Origin: Micropruina sp.
Lineage (GTDB): Bacteria; Actinomycetota; Actinomycetes; Propionibacteriales; Propionibacteriaceae
Length of the DNA stretch: 64,000 bases
Direction: 5' to 3'
Assembly (NCBI GenBank): GCA_016711105.1
Contig: JADJTO010000013.1
Coordinates: forward strand, 1-64,000
Part shown: positions 46,859 to 56,281 of the stretch, in pieces
Layout: every line of letters starts with the position of its first letter
Position numbering within the stretch: position 1 is the stretch's first letter
Made by a program: the position numbers and the translations under genes
The notes under the pieces: generated by a model
Database searches by the model: none
What the model was told of the DNA's origin: nothing
What the model saw: only the letters and a program-made list of their open reading frames with translations

Positions 46859-46936
46859 CTAATAGGGCTCGAGCGCGATCTTGAGGCAACGTCCGTCCCA
46901 CTCGACGGTTAGACGGAACTTCCTCATTTTGCGCAT
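46859..46936 (-). CDS. Candidate 25-residue small protein with a perfect Shine-Dalgarno
   Basis: The minus strand carries AAGGAGGTGAT, the exact complement of the 16S 3' end, 8 nt before an ATG at 46936. The ORF (MRKMRKFRLTVEWDG…) has 25 codons and stops at TAG 46859. The peptide is basic at the N-terminus and then shows alternating hydrophobic residues with a WDG turn, as in a beta-hairpin. It could be a small functional protein or a leader peptide. The signal is far stronger than those of most genes here. A candidate promoter and two downstream inverted repeats complete a plausible transcript. Confidence 0.45.
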   Translation of the reverse strand: MRKMRKFRLTVEWDGRCLKIALEPY

Positions 46937-47012
46937 ACACATCACCTCCTTGGGTGTCCTCGGGCCCAGCCGGGTTCACCCCTCTTTGCGGGCCGCGCTT
47001 CTCGCGGCTCGC

Positions 47013-47042
47013 TCTATACGATCCACCTGTCAGTCGAGTCAG
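47013..47042 (-). promoter_or_regulatory. Candidate promoter of the small ORF
   Basis: On the minus strand CTGACT (47042-47037) and TATAGA (47018-47013) are 18 bp apart. A leader of about 70 bp follows, with a GCCGCG/CGCGGC hairpin at 46992-47008, before the ORF at 46936. The -10 is good and the -35 moderate. Confidence 0.35.
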
Positions 47043-47278
47043 GCAACCTCACCGCCGTTCGTTTCCCCCTCTTTCGCGGCGGGCCAACTCCAGCTCGCTT
47101 AGCGAGCGTAGAGGCTCTCTGCTGGCAGGTTGACTCCAACGTCGCTGGCGGGTGGAGACTACCGTTTCTTGCGGGGACAGTTACACAGAAGGCCAGAGAA
47201 CCCCAGGAAGCCCTTAGGATGCCCGCAGTACTGGTGCCCCCGCTCAGCTCGTAGGGGCCTAACACGAAGGAGAGGTCC

Positions 47279-48055
47279 TTGCCCAAGCTGGACGCCGAGG
47301 CGGTGGCTCGACTGGAGAAGGCCGTTCGAAGATCCAAGCGCAGCAGTTCGGTGCGTCTGCCAATAGGATTCGCGAGGGCCTCGGGCGTTGAAGGGCCTCC
47401 GCTAGCCAGGATGATGCGCGGGGGACAAGGCGGAGAGAGTCGGCTAAGGGTCTACCTCCTGCTTCGCATGATGGCCACTGCGGCTCCGCACGAGCTAACA
47501 ATCACCGCGACCGACGCAGCGGCCTGTCTGAATTTTCCCGACCCGGCCAGTGTGGGTGCCCGAAGAGTCAACGCCGCCCTTGCCCGCCTAGCAAGTGATG
47601 ACTTCAGGCTGCTCGACATACAGTCGCCACCAGGTCGCACTCGCACGATCCGAGTTCTCAATCCAGATGGGTCCGGAGAACCGTGGGACGACGGACGGTT
47701 AAAGGCTCCCTACATCACGCTTCCGATCGCCCTGTGGAACAAGGGCTGGCTGCTAGAGATGTCTGGCCGCGCGCTTGCCATGCTGATCGTGCTGAAGGAG
47801 CTGACCGGTGGCCGCAGTCGAGGGGCCTGGGCAGATGGGATCCGCAAGCGTCAATACGGCTTGTCAGACGACACTTGGGCGCGAGCCGGCAAGGAACTCA
47901 AGGAACTTGGCCTCCTGACCATCGATAGGCAGACCTATCAGTCGCAAGGGGAACCCAGACTGAGGAATGTGTACCGTCTGCAGCTAGATGTTCTTGATGT
48001 CCGCGGCCCCTCCCATTCGGACGATTCGACACCGGTTAGTAGTCGAAACTCGTGA
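47279..48055 (+). CDS. Winged-helix-like DNA-binding protein, conserved actinobacterial hypothetical
   Basis: This 258-residue protein begins at TTG 47279 behind GAAGGAGAGG. The N-terminal helix (AEAVARLEKAVRRSKRSSSVRLPIGF) leads to a region with a replication-initiator-like or winged-helix pattern (RLRVYLLLRMMATAAPHELT … RRVNAALARLASDDFRLLD) and a second wing (LSDDTWARAGKELKELGLLTIDR). I recognise it as a widespread actinobacterial family of unknown role, often in accessory DNA. Codon use is less GC-biased than in neighbours. It may be a plasmid- or island-type regulator. Confidence 0.6.
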   Translation: MPKLDAEAVARLEKAVRRSKRSSSVRLPIGFARASGVEGPPLARMMRGGQGGESRLRVYLLLRMMATAAPHELTITATDAAACLNFPDPASVGARRVNAALARLASDDFRLLDIQSPPGRTRTIRVLNPDGSGEPWDDGRLKAPYITLPIALWNKGWLLEMSGRALAMLIVLKELTGGRSRGAWADGIRKRQYGLSDDTWARAGKELKELGLLTIDRQTYQSQGEPRLRNVYRLQLDVLDVRGPSHSDDSTPVSSRNS

Positions 48056-48357
48056 CTACCGGGGCGCGCACCCTCGCAATCGGCTAGTGGTCGTTGGGCC
48101 CTGCATAGCTCCTCTTCAACACCGCATCGACGTTGGGGCCGATCGCGGTGCGGGTCGGACGAGGGGCGGCGATTGGAACCTGGTCGCCTTTGACCCGCGG
48201 ATGTACTCCCATTACGCAGACAGACCAGTGGTGGGGTCCCGCACTCCGTTGCGCCCCCAAGTGCTTACAGACCTCGTCCACCTCTACACGGTAGGAGGTG
48301 ACTGCGGACGCCGACCGACCCCTACATCTGGTAAAAGTTGGGAACAGCCCCCGCCGA
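48056..48357. other. Non-coding stretch after the winged-helix gene; weak reverse-strand ORF
   Basis: About 300 bp without a clear gene. On the minus strand an open frame 48281-48084 begins VDEVCKHLGAQRS, which resembles the first helices of an excisionase-type HTH, but the rest does not match. No strong ribosome site. Possibly the decayed end of an element. Confidence 0.3.
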
Positions 48358-48407
48358 ATAACGAGTGAGATTCACCACCGTGTTCGGTGGTGAATCTCAC
48401 TCGTTAT
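48358..48407. terminator. 23-bp perfect inverted repeat / strong terminator hairpin
   Basis: Arms 48358-48380 and 48385-48407 are exact reverse complements (left arm begins ATAACGAGTGAG and ends CACCACCG) around the loop TGTT. The thioesterase stop (48404-48406) lies in the right arm. A stem this long and perfect is unusual; it lacks a U-tract, so it may be a terminator, an element end, or both. Confidence 0.7.
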
Positions 48408-48901
48408 CCAGCTTTCGTGCGATCAGTCCGGATCTCACTCATCCGGCGATCCATCTCGGCGCGCAACTCACGGCGATGCTGGGCAGCCCGGTGCCGACCA
48501 ATCTCGATCGCGGTCTGCGGCACCCACTCGGGCACCGGCACGGAGTTCCCGTCCTCACCGATGGCGACCATGGTGAAGTAGCAGGAGTTGGTGTGCCGAA
48601 CCTCGCGAGTGTGCACGTTCTCGGTGGTCACCTTGATCCCCACCTCCATCGACGTCCGCCCGGTGTAGTTGACCGCCGCCGCGAAGGTGACCAGTTCGCC
48701 CACATGGATCGGCTGCCGGAACACCACCTGGTCGACGCTCAGCGTCACCACATACGTGCCCGCGTAGCGGCTGGCGCAGGCGTAGGCGACCTCATCGAGC
48801 TGCTTGAGGATCGCGCCGCCGTGCACGTTGCCGGAGAAGTTCGCCATTGACGGGGTCATCAACAGCGTCATCCGGAGCCGCTGGATCGGCTCTTCGGCCA
48901 T
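48404..48901 (-). CDS. Acyl-CoA thioesterase, YciA/BACH-like hotdog fold
   Basis: This 165-residue single hotdog-fold enzyme probably hydrolyses medium- or short-chain acyl-CoA. Features: LMTPSMANFSGNVHGGAILKQLDEVAYACASRYAG, where the N-x-x-G-x-x-hGG turn and Asp are typical active-site elements of the PaaI/YciA branch, followed by VVFRQPIHVGELVTFAAAVNYTGRTSMEVGI. It starts 5 bp after the IlvD stop on the same strand and could be co-transcribed. The C-terminal 40 residues are Arg-rich and variable. Confidence 0.85.
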   Translation of the reverse strand: MAEEPIQRLRMTLLMTPSMANFSGNVHGGAILKQLDEVAYACASRYAGTYVVTLSVDQVVFRQPIHVGELVTFAAAVNYTGRTSMEVGIKVTTENVHTREVRHTNSCYFTMVAIGEDGNSVPVPEWVPQTAIEIGRHRAAQHRRELRAEMDRRMSEIRTDRTKAG

Positions 48902-48906
48902 GAGGA

Positions 48907-50745
48907 TCAGTCCAGGTGCCGGGCGGCACCCTGGTCGGCCGACAGTGCCAGCGAGGCGTAGATCCGCAGCGCCAGCGACACCTCGCGGACGCGGTTGGCC
49001 GGCTTCCAGCCCTGGGCGTCCCGAGCGGCCCGCCGAGCCGCCAAGGTGGCGTCGTCAACCAGCAGGTCGATCGAGCGGTTCGGGATCGAGATCCTGATCT
49101 GGTCCCCGTCCTCGACCAGGCCGATCGTGCCGCCGGCCGCCGCCTCGGGCGAGACGTGCCCGATCGACAACCCGGACGACCCGCCGGAGAATCGTCCGTC
49201 GGTGATCAGGGCGCACTTCGGGCCGAGCCCGACCCCCTTCAGGTACGACGTCGGGTACAGCATCTCCTGCATCCCCGGCCCACCCTTCGGGCCCTCGTAG
49301 CGGACGATGACGACGTCCCCGGCGACGATCTTGCCGCCGAGGATCTGCTCCACGGCCTCCTCCTGGGACTCGCTCACCTTGGCGGTGCCGACGAACTCCC
49401 ACTGCGACTCGGGCACCCCGGCCGTCTTCACGATCGAGCCGTTCGGCGCCAGGTTGCCCTTGAGGATCGCGAGCCCACCCTCCACGGTGTAAGGCGTAGC
49501 CACAGAGCGAATACAGCCCGCAGCGGAGTCGGTGTCCAGGGTGTCCCAACGGTTCGTGGACGAGAACGCCTCGGTCGTCCGCACGCCTCCGGGAGCGGCG
49601 TGGAACAGCTCCACCGCTTCGGGCAGGGGCGAGCCGCCGCGGATGTCCCAGTCGCGCAACCAGTCGTCCAGGGTGTCAGAGTGCACGGCCCGCACCCCAC
49701 GATCGAGCAGGCCACCGCGGTCGAGTTCACCCATGATCGCGACGATGCCGCCGGCCCGGTGCACGTCCTCCATGTAGTAGTTGGACGAGTTCGGCGCCAC
49801 CTTGCACAGGCACGGCGTGACTCGCGACAGGGCGTCGATGTCGTCCTGATCGAAGTCCACGCCGGCTTCGCGGGCCGCGGCCAGCAGGTGCAGGACGGTG
49901 TTGGTGGAGCCGCCCATGGCGATGTCGACCCGCATCGCGTTGGAGAACGCGTCCTTGCTGGCGATCGAACGGGGCAGGACGGAGGCGTCCTCGTCGGTGT
50001 ACCAGCGGCGGCACAGATCGACCACCAGCTTGCCGGCGTTGACGAACAGGTCTCGGCGGGCCGCGGACGTGGCGAGCGTGGAGCCGTTGCCGGGCAACGC
50101 CATGCCGAGCGCTTCGCAGAGGCAGTTCATCGAGTTGGCGGTGAACATGCCGGAGCAGGAGCCGCAGGTCGGGCAGGCGTTCTGTTCGATCGCGGCCAAG
50201 TCCTCATCGGCCACGTTCGGGTCGACGGCCTTGACCATTGCATCCACCAGGTCGAGCCGGGCATGGACGGTGCCGCCCTGGATGAGCGCCTTGCCGGCCT
50301 CCATCGCGCCACCGGAGACGAAAACGGTGGGGATGTTCAGCCGCAGCGCCGCCAGGAGCATGCCCGGCGTGATCTTGTCGCAGTTGGAGATGCAGACCAG
50401 GGCGTCGGCGCAATGCGCCTGCACCATGTATTCGACCGAGTCGGCGATCAGTTCGCGGCTGGGCAGCGAGTAGAGCATGCCGCCGTGGCCCATCGCGATG
50501 CCGTCGTCCACGGCGATGGTGTTGAACTCGCGCCCGACCCCGCCGGCCTCGCGGATCGCGTCGGCCACGACGATGCCGTGGTTGCGCAAGTGGGTGTGGC
50601 CGGGGACGAATTGGGTGAACGAGTTCGCGATCGCGATGATCGGCTTGCCGAAGTCGGATTCTCCCATCCCGGTGGCCCGCCACAGGGCGCGGGCTCCGGC
50701 CATGTTGCGTCCGTGAGTTGTGGTGCGTGAGCGCAGAACAGGCAT
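48907..50745 (-). CDS. ilvD: Dihydroxy-acid dehydratase
   Basis: This intact 612-residue Fe-S enzyme makes 2-keto acids for valine, leucine and isoleucine. The start MPVLRSRTTTHGRNMAGARAL at 50745 is the conserved N-terminus; a longer open frame has no support. Cluster cysteines are seen in CISNCDKITPG and NACPTCGSCSGMFTANSMNCL. Further landmarks: GGSTNTVLHLLA, GRFSGGSSGLSIGHVSPEA. It may be co-transcribed with the thioesterase. Divergent from the 62-residue ORF. The Liv transporter in the same window handles the same amino acids, but the two are not linked in sequence. Confidence 0.95.
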   Translation of the reverse strand: MPVLRSRTTTHGRNMAGARALWRATGMGESDFGKPIIAIANSFTQFVPGHTHLRNHGIVVADAIREAGGVGREFNTIAVDDGIAMGHGGMLYSLPSRELIADSVEYMVQAHCADALVCISNCDKITPGMLLAALRLNIPTVFVSGGAMEAGKALIQGGTVHARLDLVDAMVKAVDPNVADEDLAAIEQNACPTCGSCSGMFTANSMNCLCEALGMALPGNGSTLATSAARRDLFVNAGKLVVDLCRRWYTDEDASVLPRSIASKDAFSNAMRVDIAMGGSTNTVLHLLAAAREAGVDFDQDDIDALSRVTPCLCKVAPNSSNYYMEDVHRAGGIVAIMGELDRGGLLDRGVRAVHSDTLDDWLRDWDIRGGSPLPEAVELFHAAPGGVRTTEAFSSTNRWDTLDTDSAAGCIRSVATPYTVEGGLAILKGNLAPNGSIVKTAGVPESQWEFVGTAKVSESQEEAVEQILGGKIVAGDVVIVRYEGPKGGPGMQEMLYPTSYLKGVGLGPKCALITDGRFSGGSSGLSIGHVSPEAAAGGTIGLVEDGDQIRISIPNRSIDLLVDDATLAARRAARDAQGWKPANRVREVSLALRIYASLALSADQGAARHLD

Positions 50746-50808
50746 AAGGACAAGGCTACCTCCGGCGTGCCGCGAGCCGGTGCCGTACCGTTGACAGCAG
50801 GAGGAACG

Positions 50809-50997
50809 ATGGCGGGACGAACCGCGACCCCGAAGTGCCCGATCCGGGAGGGCGACCCCTGCACCTTGTGCGTCCCCGGGGCTACCGGGCCACAGGATTG
50901 TGGGCTGGTCTACCTGGTCCGCAACGACCCCGACCTGGCCGAGTTGATGGCTGAGCAGCACCGCAAGGCCGTCGCCGCGCGACGCAAGGCCGGCTGA
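50809..50997 (+). CDS. Small Cys-containing conserved protein (DUF6767-like)
   Basis: A 62-residue soluble protein starting at ATG 50809 behind AGGAGG. The pattern KCPIREGDPCTLCVPGATGPQDCGLVYLV is a compact conserved block with four Cys, suggesting a metal site or disulphides, followed by a charged helix (DLAELMAEQHRKAVAARRK). It matches a small actinobacterial family of unknown function, which I recall as DUF6767; the number is from memory. Divergent from ilvD. Confidence 0.6.
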   Translation: MAGRTATPKCPIREGDPCTLCVPGATGPQDCGLVYLVRNDPDLAELMAEQHRKAVAARRKAG

Positions 50998-51065
50998 TAG
51001 ACCTTCAGCTGAGGCGTCCTGGCAGGGCCTCCCAGCCCGGCACCGTGGGCGTCTATCGTCTGGGC

Positions 51066-51970
51066 ATGGACAATCGCCAGGAGGTCAGGGGCTTCCTGAT
51101 CAGCCGCCGAGGACGCGTGACCCCTGAACAGGTCGGGCTCCCCGCTGGCACCGACCGGCGAGTCCCGGGGCTTCGACGCAACGAGGTCGCGATGTTGGCC
51201 GGGGTCAGCGTGGAGTACTACACCCGGCTGGAGCGCGGCAATCTGGGCGGTGCCTCAGACAGCGTCCTGGAGGCGATCGCTCGCGCGCTGCAACTCGACG
51301 AAGCCGAACGCAGTCACCTGTTCAACCTCGGCCGTACCGCCTCGGGGGGCGCCGTGGTTCGACGACGCACCCGCGGCGCCACGTCCGTCCGGCCCGGAGT
51401 GCAGGCAGCCCTGGACGCGATCACCGCCGTCCCGGCCTTCGTCCGCAACGGGCGGATGGACATCCTCGGCACCAACCTGCTGGCTCGGGCGTTCTACGAC
51501 GACGTGTTCGCGATGGGCGAGTCGGTGCCCAACATCGCCCGCTTCTGCTTCCTCAGCCCTGCCGCGCGCGACTTCTACCCCGACTGGGAGGCGGCCGCGG
51601 ACGCCCCGGTGGCCATCCTGCACGCCGAGGCAGGCCGAGACCCCCGAGACAAAGACCTGCACGACCTGATCGGCGAGTTGTCCACCCGCAGCGAGGTTTT
51701 CCGGACCAAGTGGGCGGCCCGCAACGTGCGCCGCCACGGTGCCGGAGCCAAGGCCTTTCATCACCGGATCGTCGGCGACCTCGCTTTCACCTACGAAGGC
51801 CCGAGGTCACCGAAGACCCCGGCCTGCACTTCCTGATCTACACCGCCCAACCCGGAACCGACACGGCGGAGCGGCTCGCCCTCCTCGGCAGCTGGGCCGC
51901 CGGCCAACCCTGGGCGCCCGCCACTCGGCACGACCACCACAGCGAACGACAGAAGGGCCCCCGTCAATGA
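51066..51970 (+). CDS. XRE-family HTH regulator with MmyB-like C-terminal domain (one-base frame break)
   Basis: The N-terminal HTH (RVPGLRRNEVAMLAGVSVEYYTRLERG) and the MmyB-like sensor domain (PAFVRNGRMDILGTNLLARAFYDD … ARDFYPDWEAAA) are intact. The frame breaks at about 51800; one more base gives LAFTYEG-PEVTEDPGLHFLIYTAQPGTDTAERLALLGSW, the normal end of this family (about 301 residues). Such proteins are single-component regulators, often controlling an adjacent redox or hydrolase gene. Here the MBL gene starts in the stop (ATGA), so it is the probable target. Confidence 0.82.
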
Positions 51971-52797
51971 CCGAACAATCAGCCCCGCAGGCCCCGCAAC
52001 GACGTCAGGCGGTCGCGCCGCCGACGGTGCCCTTCGGCGCCGAGGCGTTCGGGCCGATCGAGGGGACGGAACTGCGCTGGCTCGGCATGGCCGGCTTCGT
52101 GATCAACAGCAGGGGCACGATCCTGACCGTGGACGCGGTGCTCAAAGACTTCGACATGCCGCTGCTGATCGAGCTGCCCACGTCCACTGACCAGATCCCG
52201 CACGTGGACGCCGTCCTGGTAACGCACAGCGACAACGACCACTTCAGCCTGCCCACCTGCCGCGACCTGATCGGTGTGACCGAGCAGTTCCACGCCACGC
52301 ACTACGTCGCGAGCGTGATGCGCGAGAACGGCATGCCCGCCACCGGCCACGACATCGGGGCCTCATTCCGCGTCGGGGACGTCACGGTGACCATCACCCC
52401 GGCCGATCATGCCTGGCAGAACGCCCGCCCCCGCCCCGGGCAACGCCACTTCGAAGAGCACGATGCCTGCGGGTTCTGGATCGACACCCCCGACGGCACC
52501 ATCTGGGCGCCCGGAGACTCCCGGCTGATCCCCGATCACCACTTGACCATGCCCGCACCGGACGCCATGTTGTTCGACTTCTCCGACAACGACTGGCACT
52601 TCACACTCAAGGGCGCGGTGCAGATGGCCAACGCCTACCCCGACGCCGACCTCGTCCTGCACCACTGGGGCTCGGTCGACTCCCCGGACTTCTCGCCGTT
52701 CAACGGCAACCCGGCCGACCTCTACGACCTCGTGGTCAATCCAGGACGGATCCAGGTCGTTGCGCCGGGTGCGCCTTTCCGACTCACCCGGCGCTGA
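51967..52797 (+). CDS. MBL-fold metallo-hydrolase (UlaG-like)
   Basis: This 276-residue enzyme has the HxDH variant THSDNDHF, a second metal His in ITPADHAWQ, the Asp in WAPGDSRL, and the final HHWG. The order matches UlaG/RomA-like lactonase or phospholipase-type MBL enzymes. The ATG lies inside the regulator's stop. The N-terminal 30 residues are a low-complexity extension. Substrate unknown. Convergent with PPi-PEPCK, 11 bp between stops. Confidence 0.83.
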   Translation: MTEQSAPQAPQRRQAVAPPTVPFGAEAFGPIEGTELRWLGMAGFVINSRGTILTVDAVLKDFDMPLLIELPTSTDQIPHVDAVLVTHSDNDHFSLPTCRDLIGVTEQFHATHYVASVMRENGMPATGHDIGASFRVGDVTVTITPADHAWQNARPRPGQRHFEEHDACGFWIDTPDGTIWAPGDSRLIPDHHLTMPAPDAMLFDFSDNDWHFTLKGAVQMANAYPDADLVLHHWGSVDSPDFSPFNGNPADLYDLVVNPGRIQVVAPGAPFRLTRR

Positions 52798-52808
52798 CGC
52801 GAGGCTGA

Positions 52809-55800
52809 TTAGCTGAATCGCACCTGACGGCCCAGCGTCCCGACCAGGGCCGCCTTGTGCTCCGGCGCTGAGACCCGAGCGAGTTCGTCCTTCAGTTCGC
52901 CCAGGCGCTCGTCCAGGTTCAGCCGCTGGATCGCGCTGGTGTTCCGCGGCTTGCCGACGAAGTCAGCGACCGCGTCCACCCCGGCGGCGGCTCGGCGAAT
53001 CTGGGAGTCCTGCATCGAGGCCACCCGGTCGGCGTACCAGTCGCTGGCCAGCACCGACTCGCGGCTGAACAGGTCCCGGAACTCGGGCGCATCCAGCGTC
53101 CAGCCTTCACTGGTCTGGCCCTCGAGCATGATCTCCAGCAGCGCGCGCAGCGGCGGGCAGGCCAGGGCGATGGTGCCGTCGGCGACGTAGTTCACGGCCA
53201 CCCGCTGGTGGGTTTCGACGATCGTGTTGACGGCCTCGGCGAAGACGGCCACGTCCTGAAGTTCGGGCTGCAGAATGTCGGGCGAGAACACCGAGTGCGG
53301 ATGCATGAAGATCCGGCCGAAGTAGGTGCTGGCCATCCGGACGGTCATCCGGTAGCCGAGCCGACTGGCCAGGACCATCGCTCCGTCGTGTTCGAAGTCC
53401 TCGATCTTCTCCAGGAACCCCTTCTCGATCAGGGTGTGCGCGTCCCGCTCGGCCGGGGTCATCCGGGAGAACAGTTCGGGCACCAGCAGGCTGACGTCGT
53501 GGTCGACCCGGTAGCGCGGGCCGACGTAGCCGGCGCAGGACACCCACCCGTCGTACTCGGTCAGGACGTAGGAGAGCAGCGCCGCGTTGAGGTCGATGAT
53601 CGCCGGCAACGCGTTGAACGGCCCCTTGGTCAGCGCACCCTCAGAGCCCGCACCGGTGGTCGAGGGCGACTTGCCGGTCATCGAGCTGATGAACTCCATG
53701 AACAGCTCGGGCAACTCCATGAAGTGCAGCGGGTTGTAGGCGCACAGCGGGTTCACCCCCGGCTCGGGCGGGTTGTTCCGCCGCCCCGACGCGATCACGC
53801 CCACCGGAACGGGCGCCGGACGGTCGGTGGGCACCTTGCCCGCCAGGTGCACCGCCAACTCGGCGGTCGCGGTCTCCTCCGCATGAACCACGTCGGGACG
53901 CAGCTGCAGATAGCGCGGGTTCTTGGACGGCTTACCGTCGACGATCCGCGGGTGTGCCGAGGAGACGAAGTATTGCGGCGACTGCTGGTCGCCCATCGTG
54001 GCCGCGGTGGTGATCAGACGTTGCATCGGCTCGGTGAAGGCGCTGAACGCCACCGCGTCATCCCGCATCGCCCGGGCGGCGGCATGATCCAGCGGCTCGA
54101 AGTTTGACAAGAACGTGCCGGCCGAGCCGATGTCGGATTCGGCCTGGCTGTCGTACCCGCGGTGAATCGCATCATCGGGACGCTGGAACAGCAACTGCTC
54201 ACAGTTGGCCACGAACTTGCGCGAGGTGTCGTCCCCGGTGAAGGACGGCGGCGTCACGATGCTCGCGGTGATGTCGTCCTGGGTCTGCACCTTGATCGCC
54301 GGGCTGAAGTCTGGCCGCAGGCTGAACAGGCGCCACGACCCGTCCGGCTCGAAACCGACCCGCAGCATGCTGACCGAGACCTTCTCCCCATCCAGGCGGA
54401 GGAAGTTGCCGTGCCGACCGTTGATCCGGGCCACCGAGAAATGCGAACGCCAATCAGCACCCCACTGCGGCCGGTAATAGCGCTTGACGATGAAGACGAT
54501 TTCCTTCACGTGCGGCGGGATCGACTCCAGCCAGGCGTTGTACTCGTCGGTGTAATCGGGGGACGGGGTGAGCAGCTTGATCACGCTACCGATGCTTCGT
54601 TCATCGCCGAGTAGCGGGCGGAGATCGGCCGGGTGACTCTTGTCGGCGAAGCGATTCGAAAAGTCGCGGGCGATCAGATCAGCCACCGCCTGCATGTCCC
54701 GCTCGAACTCAGGAATGTAGGCGTTGGCGTAGATGAATGCGTCAGGAGATGGCCTTGCTGATTTCGGATTTGCCACCGCCACTGACCGTGCTCGGCTTGT
54801 GGCAGGACGTGCTGTGGGGCGAGGTGCCGATCAGGCTCCACTGGGTGCGGTCAGCCAGCCGCTGCGACATGTGGACGCGGTAGCCGTCCGGGCCCAGATA
54901 GACCTTGTCGGAGCGGATCGGGATGCTCTGCCTGCCGTGCGCGCCGGCCCACGAGACGCTCATCGTCCGTAGCGAATAGGTGGCATCGGCCGGAACCAGG
55001 ACGATGTGCGACTGCTGCCGATCCAGCGCGTGACCCTCTGGCTGCAGGTCGAAGCGGTCCCGGTCGCGATAGAGCACCTCAGCCAGGGTGTGTTCCCGAC
55101 TGGTGAAGTCGTTGATGAACTCCTGGCCCAAGTCGTAGGACGGGAACACCAGGGCGCCGCCGGAATGCTCTTCTTCGACGCAGCCGACCAGGTTGGCCGA
55201 ATAGCTGATCTGGGTCTTCACTTCTTTCTTGCAGTAGCCGAAGTAGTTGTCGGCGATCAGCGTGACAATGACCCCGCGCTCATCCCGGGCGCATACCTTG
55301 AAGGCCTGCCCGCCGTTGTATTTCTCGGTCGGGTCGCTCCAGCACATACCGTCGCGGCGCTGCCGTTCGGTGGCCTGATCGACATGAGGCAGGCCGAGTT
55401 CCTTCTTGGTCGCCGACGTCAAATGAGGCGCCAGAATGACGCAACCGGTGGTGCCCGTCCAGGTTTCGGGGTCGAGCGACGCATCGTTCTCGGGCAGGTA
55501 GGGGTCACCGCCGTTGCCGAAGATGCTCTCCACGAAGTCGAGGTTGGCGACCAGGCCGCCGGGCACGATGAACCGGACCTCCATCCGCTTCTCCCGGGTG
55601 AAACCGTGCACGCCGGGAACCACCAGCGGCCGGAGCAGCAGCGAGGCGAAGCACTCCGCGGGGTGGCTGTCGGAGGTGAACGGCAACACCATCGAGTCGG
55701 CCGGCGCCGTGATCGCGCGCTCAAGCAGTCGGGCGAAAACGCCCTTCGGCACGGCCAGCTTGTCGTCGGGGATCGGCAGCCCGCCTTCGGCGACGTGGAA

Positions 55801-56187
55801 GACGCCGGCGGTGGTGCGGCGGTCGTTGGCCGGGTTGTGCAGCACGCCGTTGAGTAGCCGGTACGAACTGAGCAACGGCGAGGTGAACTTGTCGGACTTC
55901 GACGGCAGGCTCAGCGACCGGGCCAGGCCGGGGGCGTCGAGGACGAGCGTCCGGTTCGGCAACTGCGGGGCGAGGCCGGTCTCGGCCAAGTAGTCGTCGA
56001 GGAAGGTCTGGATCCGCAGGTCTGTCGCGCACAGGCGGTACTCCAGCCGCCGGGACATTTCCCGTTGCCGCGCGATGATCGGGGCCACCAAACGGGCCCC
56101 GGCGGTCTCCTCGGCACTTTCGGCCATCGGGAGATCGAGCAACGCGAGACGCAGGTTGATGGCAGAGGCCACAGATGTCGACACCAT
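52809..56187 (-). CDS. PPi-type phosphoenolpyruvate carboxykinase-like protein (one-base frame break at the P-loop)
   Basis: Read as one gene this is about 1125 residues, the size of the PPi-dependent PEPCKs described from Propionibacterium freudenreichii and Entamoeba. The N-terminal part ends at the phosphate-binding-type motif SGGGKSEISKAIS; removing one base at about 54744 gives SKAISDAFIYANAYI, continuing to PSPDYTDEYNAWLESIPPHV, FIVKRYYRPQWGADWRSHFS and FQRPDDAIHRGYDSQAE. The enzyme interconverts PEP, CO2 and Pi with oxaloacetate and PPi. The start at ATG 56187 is 2 bp from GAGGAG, so GTG 56184 may be used. Assignment relies on size, P-loop and taxonomic fit, not on alignment. Confidence 0.75.
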
Positions 56188-56281
56188 GCTCCTCAGTATT
56201 CCTACCTAGGCGGGTCAGGACGCGGCGTCTTGCCAATGTCGCATGGCTGTAACACGGGCTCGGCGTTCAATCGCAACCGGT

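Noticed and set aside
48084..48281. Minus-strand ORF of about 65 codons starting VDEVCKHLGAQRS, resembling an excisionase HTH
   Set aside because: Only the first 15 residues fit. The second helix and wing do not, and there is no convincing ribosome site. It could be a decayed remnant but is not supported as a gene.
48916..50730. Long plus-strand open frame antisense to ilvD
   Set aside because: Shadow of ilvD; composition is Arg/Gly/Asp-rich and it has no recognisable features.
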